From Candidatus Bipolaricaulota bacterium (GTDB lineage: Bacteria; Bipolaricaulota; Bipolaricaulia; RBG-16-55-9), in contig JAHEOA010000212.1 of assembly GCA_018609825.1 (NCBI GenBank), positions 1 through 28,796 on the forward strand: 28,796 nucleotides of DNA. The letters are read 5' to 3'. The position numbers were made by a program, and so were the translations under genes. The notes beneath the pieces are model-generated. The model did no database searches. It was not told the DNA's origin and worked only from the letters and a program-made list of their open reading frames with translations. Shown one piece after another: positions 16,808 to 25,090 of this stretch (position 1 is its first letter; the number at the start of each line of letters is the position of its first letter).

Positions 16808-18640
16808 ATGGACGCGCACGAGCACGCGGTAGACGACGCCCACGCGCACGAACCGCAGAGCTTCTGGACCCGTTGGGTCTTCAGCCAGGATCACAAGATC
16901 ATCGCCATCCAGTACAGCATCACCGCCATCTTCGTCGGCTTCATCGGACTGGCCTTGTCGGGCGTCATTCGCCTACAGCTGGGGTATCCGGGCCAGTTCG
17001 AGTTCATCGACCCCGGGGCGTACTACCAGGCCATCACCATGCACGGCATGATCATGATTGTCTACCTGCTCACGGCGATCCTCTTGGGCGGGTTCGGCAA
17101 CTACCTCATTCCGCTCATGATCGGCGCGCGCGACATGGCGTATCCGTTTGTGAACATGCTCAGCTACTGGACATATTTCCTGTCCGTGGTGGTGCTGCTG
17201 GCCAGCTTCTTCGTGCCCGGCGGTCCCACCGGCGGCGGCTGGACCCTCTATCCGCCGCAGTCGATCACCTCCGGCACGCCCGGGGCCGACTGGGGCATTG
17301 TCCTGATGCTTGTCTCGCTGGTCATCTTCATCGCCGCGGCCACCATGGGCAGCCTCAACTACATCATTACCGCCCTGCAGATGCGCGCCCGCGGCATGAC
17401 GATGATGCGGCTGCCGCTCACGGTCTGGGGCATCTTCTTTGCGGCGGCGCTGGCGCTGTTCGCGTTTCCCCCGTTGTTTGTCGGCGGCGTCATGCTGCTG
17501 CTCGATAAAGTCGCCGGCACCAGCTTCTTCATGCCGACGATGAATCAGCTCGGCCAACAGCTCGACTATTCCGGCGGCAGTCCCCTGCTGTGGCAGCACC
17601 TGTTCTGGTACTTCGGGCACCCCGAGGTCTACGTGGTTGCCATTCCCGCGTTCGGGATCATCTCCGATTTGATCAGCACGCACTCACGCAAGCCGGTCTT
17701 CGGCTACCGCATGATGGTCTGGGCCATCCTGGCGATCGGGATCATCAGCTTCCTGGTCTGGGCCCACCACATGTTCGTAAGCGGCATGAACCCCTATTTC
17801 GGCTTCTTCTTTGCGACGACGACCGTGATCATCGCGATTCCGACCGCCCTCAAAGTCTACAACTGGGTGCTGACGCTCTGGCGCGGCGACATTCGCTTGA
17901 CGACGCCGATGTACTTTGCCATCGGCTTCGTCAGCACGTTCATCATCGGCGGGCTAACGGGGCTTTGGCTGGGCAACGTCACCGTCGACATCCCCTTGAG
18001 CGACACCTACTTCATCGTGGCCCACTTCCATCTGGTGATGGGCGTGTCGGTCATCTTGGCGATCTTTGGCGGGATCTATCACTGGTTCCCCAAGATGACG
18101 GGCCGGTTCATGAACGGGACCCTCGGGAAGGCCCACTTCTGGATCACGTTCGTGGGGACCTACGCCATCTTCTTCCCGATGCACTATCTCGGGTTCATGG
18201 GCGTGCCGCGCCGTTACTTCGCGTTCGACTCGATCCAGAACGCCCCGGCCGAGGCCGCCGGGCTCAACGAGTTCATCACGATTGCCGCCTTGACCGTCGG
18301 CGCCGTCCAGTTCGTCTTCCTGGGCAACTTGATCTGGAGCGTCTTCAAGGGCGAGCGAGCAAGCGAGAACCCTTGGGAGGCCACCACGCTGGAGTGGCAG
18401 ACGCCCGAGACGCCGCCCGCCCACGGCAACTGGGGCCCGCAGCTCCCGGTCGTCCATCGCTGGGCCTACGACTACAGCGTTCCCGGGGCGGACGACGATT
18501 ACCTGCCGCAGACCGTGGCGCCGGTCGGCGTACCCGCAGGCGTGGAGACGCACGAGGCGCTGGGCGAAGACGGCCATGACGGCGAACCGGACGCGAGGGG
18601 CTCCATCGACGGGGCCTCGGACGAAGGGAGATCCGGATGA
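16808..18640 (+). CDS. ctaD: Cytochrome c oxidase subunit I (A1-type haem-copper oxidase)
   Basis: A 610-residue, roughly 12-helix catalytic subunit that reduces O2 and pumps protons. Low-spin haem ligands are His79 (TMHGMIMI) and His408. CuB ligands are His271, His320 and His321, with the cross-linked Tyr275 in H271-P-E-V-Y275; haem a3 is held by His406 (VAHFH). Glu273 and Asp109 support a D-channel and Lys349 (IPTALK) a K-channel, placing it in the A1 class. The usual Arg in the helix-loop after Asp109 is replaced (DMAYPFVN). An acidic His-rich start and a long hydrophilic acidic tail (after about 545) are extra. I choose the ATG at 16808, preceded by GGGGGA at good spacing; an in-frame start 21 bases upstream lacks that support. 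Its stop overlaps the next gene (ATGA). Confidence 0.97.
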   Translation: MDAHEHAVDDAHAHEPQSFWTRWVFSQDHKIIAIQYSITAIFVGFIGLALSGVIRLQLGYPGQFEFIDPGAYYQAITMHGMIMIVYLLTAILLGGFGNYLIPLMIGARDMAYPFVNMLSYWTYFLSVVVLLASFFVPGGPTGGGWTLYPPQSITSGTPGADWGIVLMLVSLVIFIAAATMGSLNYIITALQMRARGMTMMRLPLTVWGIFFAAALALFAFPPLFVGGVMLLLDKVAGTSFFMPTMNQLGQQLDYSGGSPLLWQHLFWYFGHPEVYVVAIPAFGIISDLISTHSRKPVFGYRMMVWAILAIGIISFLVWAHHMFVSGMNPYFGFFFATTTVIIAIPTALKVYNWVLTLWRGDIRLTTPMYFAIGFVSTFIIGGLTGLWLGNVTVDIPLSDTYFIVAHFHLVMGVSVILAIFGGIYHWFPKMTGRFMNGTLGKAHFWITFVGTYAIFFPMHYLGFMGVPRRYFAFDSIQNAPAEAAGLNEFITIAALTVGAVQFVFLGNLIWSVFKGERASENPWEATTLEWQTPETPPAHGNWGPQLPVVHRWAYDYSVPGADDDYLPQTVAPVGVPAGVETHEALGEDGHDGEPDARGSIDGASDEGRSG

Positions 18641-19302
18641 GCCCCGAGCTCAAAGAGCCGCAATCCCGCAGCATCAACGGCCAGAACGGCCACACCGGCA
18701 ACGGCAGCGGTTACGGCGGCGACGGCGGCCGTGGCCCCTCGGGCGGCGGCGCGCTGCCCATACCGACGCCGAAGCTGGCGCTCTGGATCTTCCTTGTGGC
18801 GCCCACGCTGATCTTCTCGGCGCTCACGAGCGCCTACGTGGTCCGCATGGGGTGGCCCGACTGGGGCTCGGTTCCCACGCCCTGGACGCTCTGGCTCAAC
18901 ACGGGCGTCCTGATCGCCAGCAGCGTGGCCATCCAATGGGCAACATTCAAGGCACGGCAAGGTTCCGTGTCGTGGCCGACGGCGCAGCGCTGGTTCTACG
19001 CGGCCGGCGCCCTGGGGGCGCTGTTCATGATCGGGCAGTTGGCCGCCTGGCTTCGGCTCGAGCAACTGGGCGTCACGCTGACGGGCAACCCGTCGGCCGG
19101 TTTCTTCTACCTCATCACGGCCATCCATGGCGCCCATCTGTTGGGAGGTCTGCTTGCGTGGCTCTGGACGGAACGCCGGGCACGACGCGCTGGTGCAGAC
19201 GCCGCTCAGACGAGCCTGCGTATTGAGCTCTGCGCGTTCTATTGGCACTTCCTGTTGGGCATTTGGTTGATCATGTTCGTGATGATGGAACTGACGAGTT
19301 AA
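18637..19302 (+). CDS. Haem-copper oxidase subunit III family protein (divergent first copy)
   Basis: A 221-residue membrane protein with about five hydrophobic helices after a Gly/Asn-rich hydrophilic N-terminus (1-40). The signatures ITAIHGAHLLGG and FYWHFLLGIW place it in the subunit III superfamily, where the subunit stabilises subunit I and the D-channel entrance. It is shorter and more divergent than the copy that follows, and it lacks the consensus F-H-G-x-H-V form. Its ATG overlaps the ctaD stop by 4 bases, and a GGGAG Shine-Dalgarno precedes it. Oxidase operons with two subunit III-like genes are known; the division of labour is unclear. Confidence 0.85.
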   Translation: MSPELKEPQSRSINGQNGHTGNGSGYGGDGGRGPSGGGALPIPTPKLALWIFLVAPTLIFSALTSAYVVRMGWPDWGSVPTPWTLWLNTGVLIASSVAIQWATFKARQGSVSWPTAQRWFYAAGALGALFMIGQLAAWLRLEQLGVTLTGNPSAGFFYLITAIHGAHLLGGLLAWLWTERRARRAGADAAQTSLRIELCAFYWHFLLGIWLIMFVMMELTS

Positions 19303-19328
19303 CATCGACGAAACGGGGGACAATGCGG

Positions 19329-20039
19329 ATGGACCGAGAGACTCAGTCCGAGGCCAGGGAGCAACGCGAGCGTCAGGGGACCTTGTTGCCGCCTCGCCTG
19401 CGCGAGCTCTTCCACGATCTGATCGTGGACCGGCGCATGTTCCAGGTGAGCTGGGGCAAGGCGATGATGTGGCTTTTCCTCGTCAGCGACGCCTTCGTCT
19501 TCGGCTCCTTCCTGATCGGCTATCTGGCTGCCCGGATCACGACGACCGCCGAATGGCCGGACACGGGCGAGGTGTTCGCGCTCCACGTCTTCGGGGCCGA
19601 GGTGCCGCTCATTCTGATCGCCATCATGACGTTCATCCTGATCAGCAGCAGCGGCACGATGGCCATCGCCGTCAACTACGCCTACAAGCGCGATCGCGCC
19701 AAGACGGCGCTGTTCGTGGCGCTGACGGCGCTGATCGGCGGGACGTTCCTCCTGATGCAGGCGTTCGAGTGGACGGCGTTGATCTTCGCCAAAGAGGTCG
19801 TCCCCTGGAATTCGCCCATGGGCGCGGATCAGTTCGGGGCCTCGTTCTTCATGCTGACGGGCTTCCACGGGCTCCACGTCACGGCCGGCGTCATCTATCT
19901 GGCGATCATCGCCTCACAAGCTGCCCGGGGGGTCTACGACCGTACCGGCAACTACGAGCGCGTGGAGATCGCCGGACTGTATTGGCACTTCGTCGACCTC
20001 GTCTGGGTCTTCATCTTCAACTTTTTCTATCTCTGGTGA
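19329..20039 (+). CDS. ctaE: Cytochrome c oxidase subunit III
   Basis: A 236-residue subunit III with five predicted helices. Diagnostic segments are FFMLTGFHGLHVTAGVIYL and the terminal YWHFVDLVWVFIFNFFYLW, together with a QAFEW motif in the middle. A basic, hydrophilic first 40 residues precede the membrane part. The start is chosen at 19329 because GGGGGA (19315-19320) lies 8 bases before it but only 2 bases before the alternative ATG at 19323. It follows the divergent subunit III copy and probably forms the core oxidase with ctaC and ctaD. Confidence 0.93.
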   Translation: MDRETQSEAREQRERQGTLLPPRLRELFHDLIVDRRMFQVSWGKAMMWLFLVSDAFVFGSFLIGYLAARITTTAEWPDTGEVFALHVFGAEVPLILIAIMTFILISSSGTMAIAVNYAYKRDRAKTALFVALTALIGGTFLLMQAFEWTALIFAKEVVPWNSPMGADQFGASFFMLTGFHGLHVTAGVIYLAIIASQAARGVYDRTGNYERVEIAGLYWHFVDLVWVFIFNFFYLW

Positions 20040-20046
20040 TCTGAAT

Positions 20047-20391
20047 ATGGCCGAACAGAGCGCGCCGTCGACCCATGTGGAGCATCACGAGCACCCCCCG
20101 ATCAACACCTATCTGCGGGTCTGGGGCCTGCTGTTCGTGTTGAGCGCGATATTGTACTTCAGCGACATCGCCGAGATGAACGTCATGCTGAAGCGCTTCT
20201 TGGCCTCATCCTTTAGCCTCATCAAGGCTGGGACCATTATGGCCTATTTTATGCACGTCAAATTTGAGCGGCTCAGTCTTATTCTAGCTATTTTGGTGCC
20301 GCCGTTGCTCCTCTTGGCGCTGGCGGGTATTCTGGCCGCCGAAGGCCAGTACATCTTCGGGCTCCGCGAGCTCTTCGTGGGGAGCCCGTAA
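20047..20391 (+). CDS. ctaF: Cytochrome c oxidase subunit IV (bacterial caa3 type)
   Basis: A 114-residue small subunit. A His-rich cytoplasmic N-terminus (THVEHHEHPP) precedes three hydrophobic helices (about 22-40, 49-69, 75-95), with the K-A-G-T-I-M-A-Y-F-M-H-V-K-F-E-R motif diagnostic of the prokaryotic subunit IV family. It packs against subunits I and III without redox centres. The Shine-Dalgarno is weak (GGTGA), so translation may be coupled to ctaE, which ends 7 bases upstream. The local base composition around 20160-20300 is a little more AT-rich than neighbours. Confidence 0.9.
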   Translation: MAEQSAPSTHVEHHEHPPINTYLRVWGLLFVLSAILYFSDIAEMNVMLKRFLASSFSLIKAGTIMAYFMHVKFERLSLILAILVPPLLLLALAGILAAEGQYIFGLRELFVGSP

Positions 20392-20406
20392 GGAGACGAG
20401 CTGACG

Positions 20407-20673
20407 ATGCGACGTTTCCCCTGGATCGCCACGCTCGCAGCCTGGACGATCCTCGTTCTCAGCCAACCGGCCGGCGCGTTCCACACGCTGCGGGAAGGCC
20501 TGAGCGACCTGCTCGGCCCCACGGCGTGGGGACTCTACATCATCTTGCCGATCCCCTATCTGGTGATCGGCTTGATCGTCTACCGCATCTATCGGGCGTA
20601 TCGTGAGCAACAGCGATCGGAGTCGTATGACCCCCATCGGAACGGCCCGTCGAACCGAAAGGAGGGGGACTAG
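20407..20673 (+). CDS. Small membrane protein of unknown function in the oxidase operon
   Basis: An 88-residue protein I do not recognise. It begins with a likely signal peptide (1-24, ending P-A-G-A), a short amphipathic stretch, one transmembrane helix (about 42-63, IILPIPYLVIGLIVYRI) and a basic, hydrophilic tail. AAGGAG precedes the ATG by 11 bases, and the stop directly abuts the GTG of the next gene. Its position between subunit IV and the cytochrome lipoprotein suggests a small oxidase accessory subunit or assembly factor. That is inference from context only. Confidence 0.7.
   Translation: MRRFPWIATLAAWTILVLSQPAGAFHTLREGLSDLLGPTAWGLYIILPIPYLVIGLIVYRIYRAYREQQRSESYDPHRNGPSNRKEGD
20658..20665 (+). 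promoter_or_regulatory. Shine-Dalgarno fixing a GTG start
   Basis: AAAGGAGG lies inside the end of the preceding gene and 8 bases before GTG 20674. It supports GTG as the true start of the cytochrome lipoprotein, because the lipobox then falls at the correct distance. Confidence 0.7.
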
Positions 20674-21372
20674 GTGCTCGCCCGAGTGTTCCCATCGAAG
20701 CTCCGCGTTCCCACGTATGCCCTGACGTTGCTCTTGACGTTCGGCCTGATCGTCGGCCTCGCCGGATGTGGCGGCGAGAAGCCGGCCACCACGACCGACG
20801 AGAGCCATGCGTCCTCCGACCAGAATGGCCAAGGGCAGGCGCAGGATCAGGCCCAGGACGAGTCGCAAGACGAAGCAGCCGATGACACGACCGATGAGAC
20901 CGACGAAACGGCCGACACGTCGGATCAGGGCGACACAGACGAAACCGACGACGGCATGATGGACGAGACCGAGCAAGGCCAACAGGACGAGGACACCTCA
21001 GCCCAGGACGGCACCGACGATTCGGACGACGAGACGGCCGACGAGGGCGAAGTTGGCCTCGTGGATCGAGGCCAGTCGATCGCTCAGTCCAACGGCTGCC
21101 TCGGCTGCCACAGCACCGATGGATCGCAAATGGTCGGGCCGACATGGCAAGGGCTGTACGGCAACGAGGTCTCGCTCAAGAGCGGGGAGACCGTGACGGC
21201 CGACGAGGAGTATCTGCGGACCTCCATCCGTCAGCCGAACGAGCAGATCCACGAAGGCTATCAGGCCAACATTATGCAGCCCTACAACGAATCTCAGATC
21301 AGCGAAGATGATCTCGAGGCGCTCGTCGCCTACATCAAGAGCCTGTCCGAGGCCTCCGAGGGCAGTGAGTAG
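20674..21372 (+). CDS. Membrane-tethered cytochrome c lipoprotein with acidic linker
   Basis: A 232-residue electron carrier. Residues 12-32 form a lipoprotein signal ending L-A-G-C32. An extremely acidic, Thr/Gln-rich linker of about 95 residues (33-127) follows, built of D/E-T repeats. The cytochrome c domain has C142-L-G-C145-H146 and likely axial Met201. Over 93 aligned positions about 75% are identical to the cytochrome domain fused to CtaC, and every residue around the haem is kept. It is anchored outside the membrane and likely delivers electrons from complex III or an alternative complex to the oxidase. The start is GTG with a perfect Shine-Dalgarno; no gap exists to the preceding stop. 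Confidence 0.92.
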   Translation: MLARVFPSKLRVPTYALTLLLTFGLIVGLAGCGGEKPATTTDESHASSDQNGQGQAQDQAQDESQDEAADDTTDETDETADTSDQGDTDETDDGMMDETEQGQQDEDTSAQDGTDDSDDETADEGEVGLVDRGQSIAQSNGCLGCHSTDGSQMVGPTWQGLYGNEVSLKSGETVTADEEYLRTSIRQPNEQIHEGYQANIMQPYNESQISEDDLEALVAYIKSLSEASEGSE

Positions 21373-21393
21373 CGCGTTCAAGCGAAAGCTTCC

Positions 21394-22323
21394 GTGCATG
21401 ACCCCAAATCTGGAAACGGTGCGCTGATGCAGGCCCAACCGGCGGCGGCATCAGCGCGCCGCACCGTTGCCGACTACGTCGAGTTGACCAAGCCCGGCAT
21501 CACCGGGCTGATGGTCTTTACGTCCCTGGCCGGGTTATGGCTCGCCTCCGGCGGCCTCCCGGACGGGGCCACGCTGGTGCTGACGCTTTTGGGCACGGCG
21601 TTGGCCACGGGGTCGGCCGCCGTGTTCAACAACATCCTCGATCGGGACCTCGACGCGCTCATGACGCGCACGGCCACGCGCCCCTTGCCGACAGGACGGC
21701 TCAGGCCCGTCGAAGCCGGCGTCTTTGGCAGCGTCTTGGCCGTCGCGTCGCTGGCCATCTTGGGCCTGTTGGTCAACCCGCTCAGCGCGCTGCTGGCGCT
21801 GGTGGGCATGATCGCCTACGTCGGGATTTACACGGCCTGGCTCAAGCGGACGTCCCCCCTGTGCACCGTCGTCGGCGGCGTGCCGGGCGCCATTCCGCCA
21901 CTCATCGGCTGGGTGGGCGTGACGGGCCAGCTGGACGCCGGGGCTCTCGTGCTCTTCGCCATCGTGTTCACCTGGCAGCCGCCGCACTTCTGGGCGCTGG
22001 CGCTCTACAAGCAGGCCGAGTACCGTCGTGCCGGCTTCAAGGTCCTGCCGGTCGTCCACGGCAACCGGATCACGCAGCGTCAGATTCTCGGCTACACGCT
22101 CGCGCTGCTGCCCGTCTCGTGGCTGTTGATCCCGTTCGGCCCCGTGGGTTGGGGATACGGCATCGTGGCCACCGCGCTCGGGGTCGGCTTCGTCGCCATG
22201 GCACTGAGATTGTGGCGCACGGACGAGGCGGCAGGCGACGTCCTGGACGCGAATGCCCGTCGGGCGTTCTTCTACTCCATCGCCTACATGGGGGCGCTCA
22301 TGGGGGCGCTGTTCGTGTTCTAA
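21394..22323 (+). CDS. ctaB: Protohaem IX farnesyltransferase (haem O synthase)
   Basis: A 309-residue UbiA-superfamily prenyltransferase with about nine helices. The prenyl-diphosphate/Mg site is N79-N-I-L-D83-R-D-L-D87, followed by the family segment MTRTATRPLP. The loops TVVGGVPGAIPPLIGW and FTWQPPHFWALALY are diagnostic for haem O synthase (CyoE/CtaB). It adds the hydroxyethylfarnesyl group to haem b for the oxidase; haem A synthase (CtaA) is not in the window. The start is uncertain: ATG 21394 and ATG 21427 (12th codon) both have weak Shine-Dalgarno sequences. Just upstream, AAGC-GAAA-GCTT could form a small tetraloop hairpin. Confidence 0.95.
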   Translation: MHDPKSGNGALMQAQPAAASARRTVADYVELTKPGITGLMVFTSLAGLWLASGGLPDGATLVLTLLGTALATGSAAVFNNILDRDLDALMTRTATRPLPTGRLRPVEAGVFGSVLAVASLAILGLLVNPLSALLALVGMIAYVGIYTAWLKRTSPLCTVVGGVPGAIPPLIGWVGVTGQLDAGALVLFAIVFTWQPPHFWALALYKQAEYRRAGFKVLPVVHGNRITQRQILGYTLALLPVSWLLIPFGPVGWGYGIVATALGVGFVAMALRLWRTDEAAGDVLDANARRAFFYSIAYMGALMGALFVF

Positions 22324-22324
22324 T

Positions 22325-22747
22325 ATGGATTGGGAATCCGTGCTTCCCGCCCTTGACGCGGCGCTCATCGCGGCGAGCGGCGTCTGTCTGTTGGCCGGCT
22401 TCGGCTTCATCAAGGGCGGTCGCGTCAGCTGGCACAAACGCTTCATGCTGACGGCGGCACTTCTGGCCGTCGGCTTCCTCATCGTCTACGTGATTCGCTG
22501 GGCGCTGTTCGGCTCGGCCCCGTTCATGGGCGAAGGCTGGATCGCGGTCGTCTACTACGCCGTGTTGATCACGCACATCATTATGGCCATCGCGATCGTT
22601 CCCTTGGCGATCCTCACCGTCCGTCGCGCCTTCCGCGGTGACTACGCTCGCCACAAGCGGATCGCCCGCTGGACGTTTCCCAGTTGGCTCTACGTGGCCA
22701 TCACCGGCTGGCTCGTCTACTGGATGCTCTATCACCTGCCCACTTGA
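22325..22747 (+). CDS. DUF420 family membrane protein (oxidase assembly-type)
   Basis: A 140-residue, four-helix membrane protein of the DUF420/YozB type. Four histidines stand at membrane boundaries: His37 (WHKRF), His84 (THIIMA), His110 (ARHKR) and His137. Relatives commonly sit in cytochrome oxidase operons, and one (CtaM in Staphylococcus) is needed for haem-copper oxidase maturation. The same role here is inferred from family and position. The ATG at 22325 begins one base after the ctaB stop, suggesting coupling; a longer frame starting inside ctaB adds a non-membrane leader and is rejected. It is the last gene of the oxidase operon. Confidence 0.88.
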   Translation: MDWESVLPALDAALIAASGVCLLAGFGFIKGGRVSWHKRFMLTAALLAVGFLIVYVIRWALFGSAPFMGEGWIAVVYYAVLITHIIMAIAIVPLAILTVRRAFRGDYARHKRIARWTFPSWLYVAITGWLVYWMLYHLPT

Positions 22748-22761
22748 ATCCGTTCAACCCC

Positions 22762-22781
22762 GAAGCCTAGACTTGGGCTTC
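22762..22781 (+). terminator. Hairpin at the end of the oxidase operon
   Basis: GAAGCCTA-GACT-TGGGCTTC folds into an 8-bp stem (one G-T pair) with a 4-base loop, 14 bases after the DUF420 stop. Only a short TCTC tail follows, so it is a weak intrinsic terminator or processing stem. Confidence 0.35.
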
Positions 22782-22827
22782 TCTCGAGATTGAGCCGTCG
22801 GTCTTCCCCGGGCGACGGCCTTGACGG

Positions 22828-23748
22828 ATGGCGCCTATGCAACCGAAGGATTGGATGCTTTTCGGACTTCTCGCACTCATCTGGGGCTCGTCGTTCCTCT
22901 GGATCAAGATTGCGGTTCAGGAGGTCGGCCCGTTTACGCTTGTGGCGTATCGGTTGCTGTTCGGGGCGGTCGGGCTGTTCGTGATCGTGGCGGTCAAGCG
23001 CCCGCCGCTGCCGCGCGAGCGCCCGACCTGGCTGACGCTGCTCGTGCTCGGTTTCAGCAACACGGCCGTGCCGTTCGTGCTGATCTCTTGGGGCGAGACG
23101 CACATCGACTCCGGCGTCGCCTCGATCCTGAACGGCACCGTCCCGCTGTTCACGCTCCTGATCGCGCACTTCCTCTTGCACGACGAGCGCATGACCTGGA
23201 CCCGTTTCGCTGGGCTGTTGGCCGGGTTCGGCGGTGTGGTGGCGCTCATGAGCCGTGACGTGGGGCCGACGGGCTTTGAACAGGACATCGTCGGCCAACT
23301 GGCCGTGCTCGGGGCAGCGGTCTGTTACGCGGGCAGCTCGGTCTTTGCCCGACGCAACCTGGGGAACGTAGCCCCGATGTTCCAGGCGCTGACGATCGTT
23401 CTGGTGGCTGACGTTGCGCTCTGGGCCTCAGTGCCCGTCGTGGAGTCCCCCGTGGTCATCCCGACGGAGCCCCTGACGTGGCTGGCACTGCTCTGGCTCG
23501 GGCTGTTGGGCTCCTGCGTGGCGTATCTCATCTACTTCGGGCTTATCCAACGGGCGGGCCCCACGCGAACCGTCATGGTGACGTACGTGATGCCGATCGT
23601 CGGGGTGCTGCTCGGCGTCACGTTCCTCAACGAGCCCTTGGATTGGAAACTCGGCCTGGGGACGGTCTTGGTGGCCTCCGGCGTCTGGGCGGTCAATCGA
23701 CGAACGCACCGCGCGGCACCGGCCTCCACACCCGTGGAGAGCGACTGA
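22828..23748 (+). CDS. EamA/DMT superfamily transporter
   Basis: A 306-residue integral membrane protein with ten predicted helices arranged as two EamA repeats. The first repeat opens with the hallmark WGSSFLWIK; each repeat ends with a conserved E-segment (LHDERMTWTRFAGLLAGFGGV and LNEPLDWKLGLGTVLVASGVWAV). Members export amino acids, nucleosides or other metabolites; the substrate cannot be deduced. ATG 22828 and ATG 22837 are both possible starts and neither has a strong Shine-Dalgarno. It follows the oxidase operon hairpin and converges on the metal transporter gene. Confidence 0.92.
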   Translation: MAPMQPKDWMLFGLLALIWGSSFLWIKIAVQEVGPFTLVAYRLLFGAVGLFVIVAVKRPPLPRERPTWLTLLVLGFSNTAVPFVLISWGETHIDSGVASILNGTVPLFTLLIAHFLLHDERMTWTRFAGLLAGFGGVVALMSRDVGPTGFEQDIVGQLAVLGAAVCYAGSSVFARRNLGNVAPMFQALTIVLVADVALWASVPVVESPVVIPTEPLTWLALLWLGLLGSCVAYLIYFGLIQRAGPTRTVMVTYVMPIVGVLLGVTFLNEPLDWKLGLGTVLVASGVWAVNRRTHRAAPASTPVESD

Positions 23749-23776
23749 CATCATTCGCGCTTGCATTGCGGTTTTC

Positions 23777-23796
23777 CGGCGGCTTGGCACCCGCCG
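23777..23796. terminator. Hairpin between convergent genes
   Basis: CGGCGG and CCGCCG form a 6-bp GC stem with an 8-base loop in the 85-base gap between the convergent EamA and metal-transporter genes. There is no U-run on either strand. Confidence 0.3.
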
Positions 23797-23833
23797 TGAC
23801 GTCAGCTAGGCGACGCCAACCGTTGGGGCCCGA

Positions 23834-25042
23834 TCAGAGCGCTCCGAATCCGAACGCCGGCAGCCCCAAGACGGGTTCCCAGAGGAAGTAGAGCAACAGC
23901 CCAACGATCAGCGCCGGAATCGCCGTGTAGACCGTCGCCAGCGCGGCCGCCTTGCGATCGATGGCGAGCAAGGGGAAGAGCGCGTCGCCGTCCTGGCTGA
24001 TGGCGTTGGCGGCCAGCGCCGAGAGGGGAATCGCGCCCTGGGCGTAAGCGCCCGCCAAGACGATCTGTGGCCCGCAGCCGGGGATGAGCCCGACGGCGGC
24101 GCCTGCAATCGGGGCGAAGACGCCCGCGCTGGCGGCAATGGCGGCGATGTCGAGATTGAAAAGCGCCACGGGGTACTCGTAGACCAGATAAGCCGCCAGG
24201 ACCCAGACGGTGACGAAGCTCGTCTCCATGGCGGCGTGCTGGAGCGTGTCGGTCAAATTGGCAAACGACTCTCTCGCTTGGCCGATTTTCCCTTCGCCAA
24301 TAAAGTGGCGCCCGACGAAGTAGAGGTAGAACGACAGCGTCGTCCCGGCAACCCCCACGATCGTGAAGAGCCCGGAGAACGACAGCCCCATGGCCAGCGG
24401 CACCTCCGGCCCGCCTTGGGCGAGATAGCTAACCCCCAGATACAGCGCCAGCAACGCCGCGGCCCACCAGAGCCAGTGGGCCGCGTGGCTGAGCGGCGTC
24501 AGGACGGGCGACGAGCGATCCGGGCCGGCCGGATGGGCGTGAACGGGGGCGGGGCCCTCGTAGTCGTGGGCGGGGTTGGCGCTCCAGCCGAAGGCCGGTT
24601 GTTCGGCATAGTGCGTCCGTTGCATTCGATGGTTCATGTGGCCCACGCCGAGGCCGAAGACGTCGATGGCGTAGCCGAAGGCGAGCGCCGCCACGAAGGC
24701 CATAGCGTAGACGTAGAGCGCGGCCTGGGGCGCCAGCGCCAGGATGACGAAGGCGGAGTCGCCGGCCGTCGCCGCGAGCGTCGACACGACGGTCCCGAAG
24801 CTCACGGTGCCGCGCACGTAGAGGGGCATCATGACGATCGCGCCCCCACAGCCGGGGGTCAAGCCCATCAGCGCTCCGACCAGCGGTTGCAGTCGGGTGT
24901 GGGCTTGGAGCTTGTCCATGAGCGCCCCGTGGCTGCGATACTGGACGTAGCTGAACAGCAACACGGTGACCGCCACGAAGGCGCTGACCTGGACGTAGCC
25001 ATCGCGGACCGACGCGACGAAGATTTCCACGATCTCGTTCAA
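23834..25042 (-). CDS. Putative manganese/heavy-metal transporter (10-TM, PF11449-like)
   Basis: A 402-residue polytopic membrane protein with two homologous halves. Each half carries a signature loop, G60-L-T-P-G-C-G66 and G318-L-I-P-G-C-G324, followed by a helix containing a conserved acidic residue (Asp95; Asp351/Asp353). A His-rich loop (about 135-170) separates the halves and could bind metal. Proteins of this type are annotated as putative manganese transporters or 10-TM heavy-metal exporters; transport direction is not established. The start codon is TTG at 25042, with AAGGAGGG 7 bases upstream. The promoter at 25104-25132 is overlapped by a metalloregulator-like operator, which supports metal transport. 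The gene appears monocistronic. Confidence 0.82.
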   Translation of the reverse strand: MNEIVEIFVASVRDGYVQVSAFVAVTVLLFSYVQYRSHGALMDKLQAHTRLQPLVGALMGLTPGCGGAIVMMPLYVRGTVSFGTVVSTLAATAGDSAFVILALAPQAALYVYAMAFVAALAFGYAIDVFGLGVGHMNHRMQRTHYAEQPAFGWSANPAHDYEGPAPVHAHPAGPDRSSPVLTPLSHAAHWLWWAAALLALYLGVSYLAQGGPEVPLAMGLSFSGLFTIVGVAGTTLSFYLYFVGRHFIGEGKIGQARESFANLTDTLQHAAMETSFVTVWVLAAYLVYEYPVALFNLDIAAIAASAGVFAPIAGAAVGLIPGCGPQIVLAGAYAQGAIPLSALAANAISQDGDALFPLLAIDRKAAALATVYTAIPALIVGLLLYFLWEPVLGLPAFGFGAL

Positions 25043-25049
25043 CCCGTTT

Positions 25050-25057
25050 CCCTCCTT
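25050..25057 (-). promoter_or_regulatory. Shine-Dalgarno fixing a TTG start
   Basis: On the minus strand AAGGAGGG lies 7 bases before the TTG codon at 25042. No in-frame ATG exists nearby that would keep the first helix, so TTG is the likely start of the transporter gene. Confidence 0.65.
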
Positions 25058-25090
25058 CGGTTGAGCCGATCGACGGACGCTGGCTTTATT

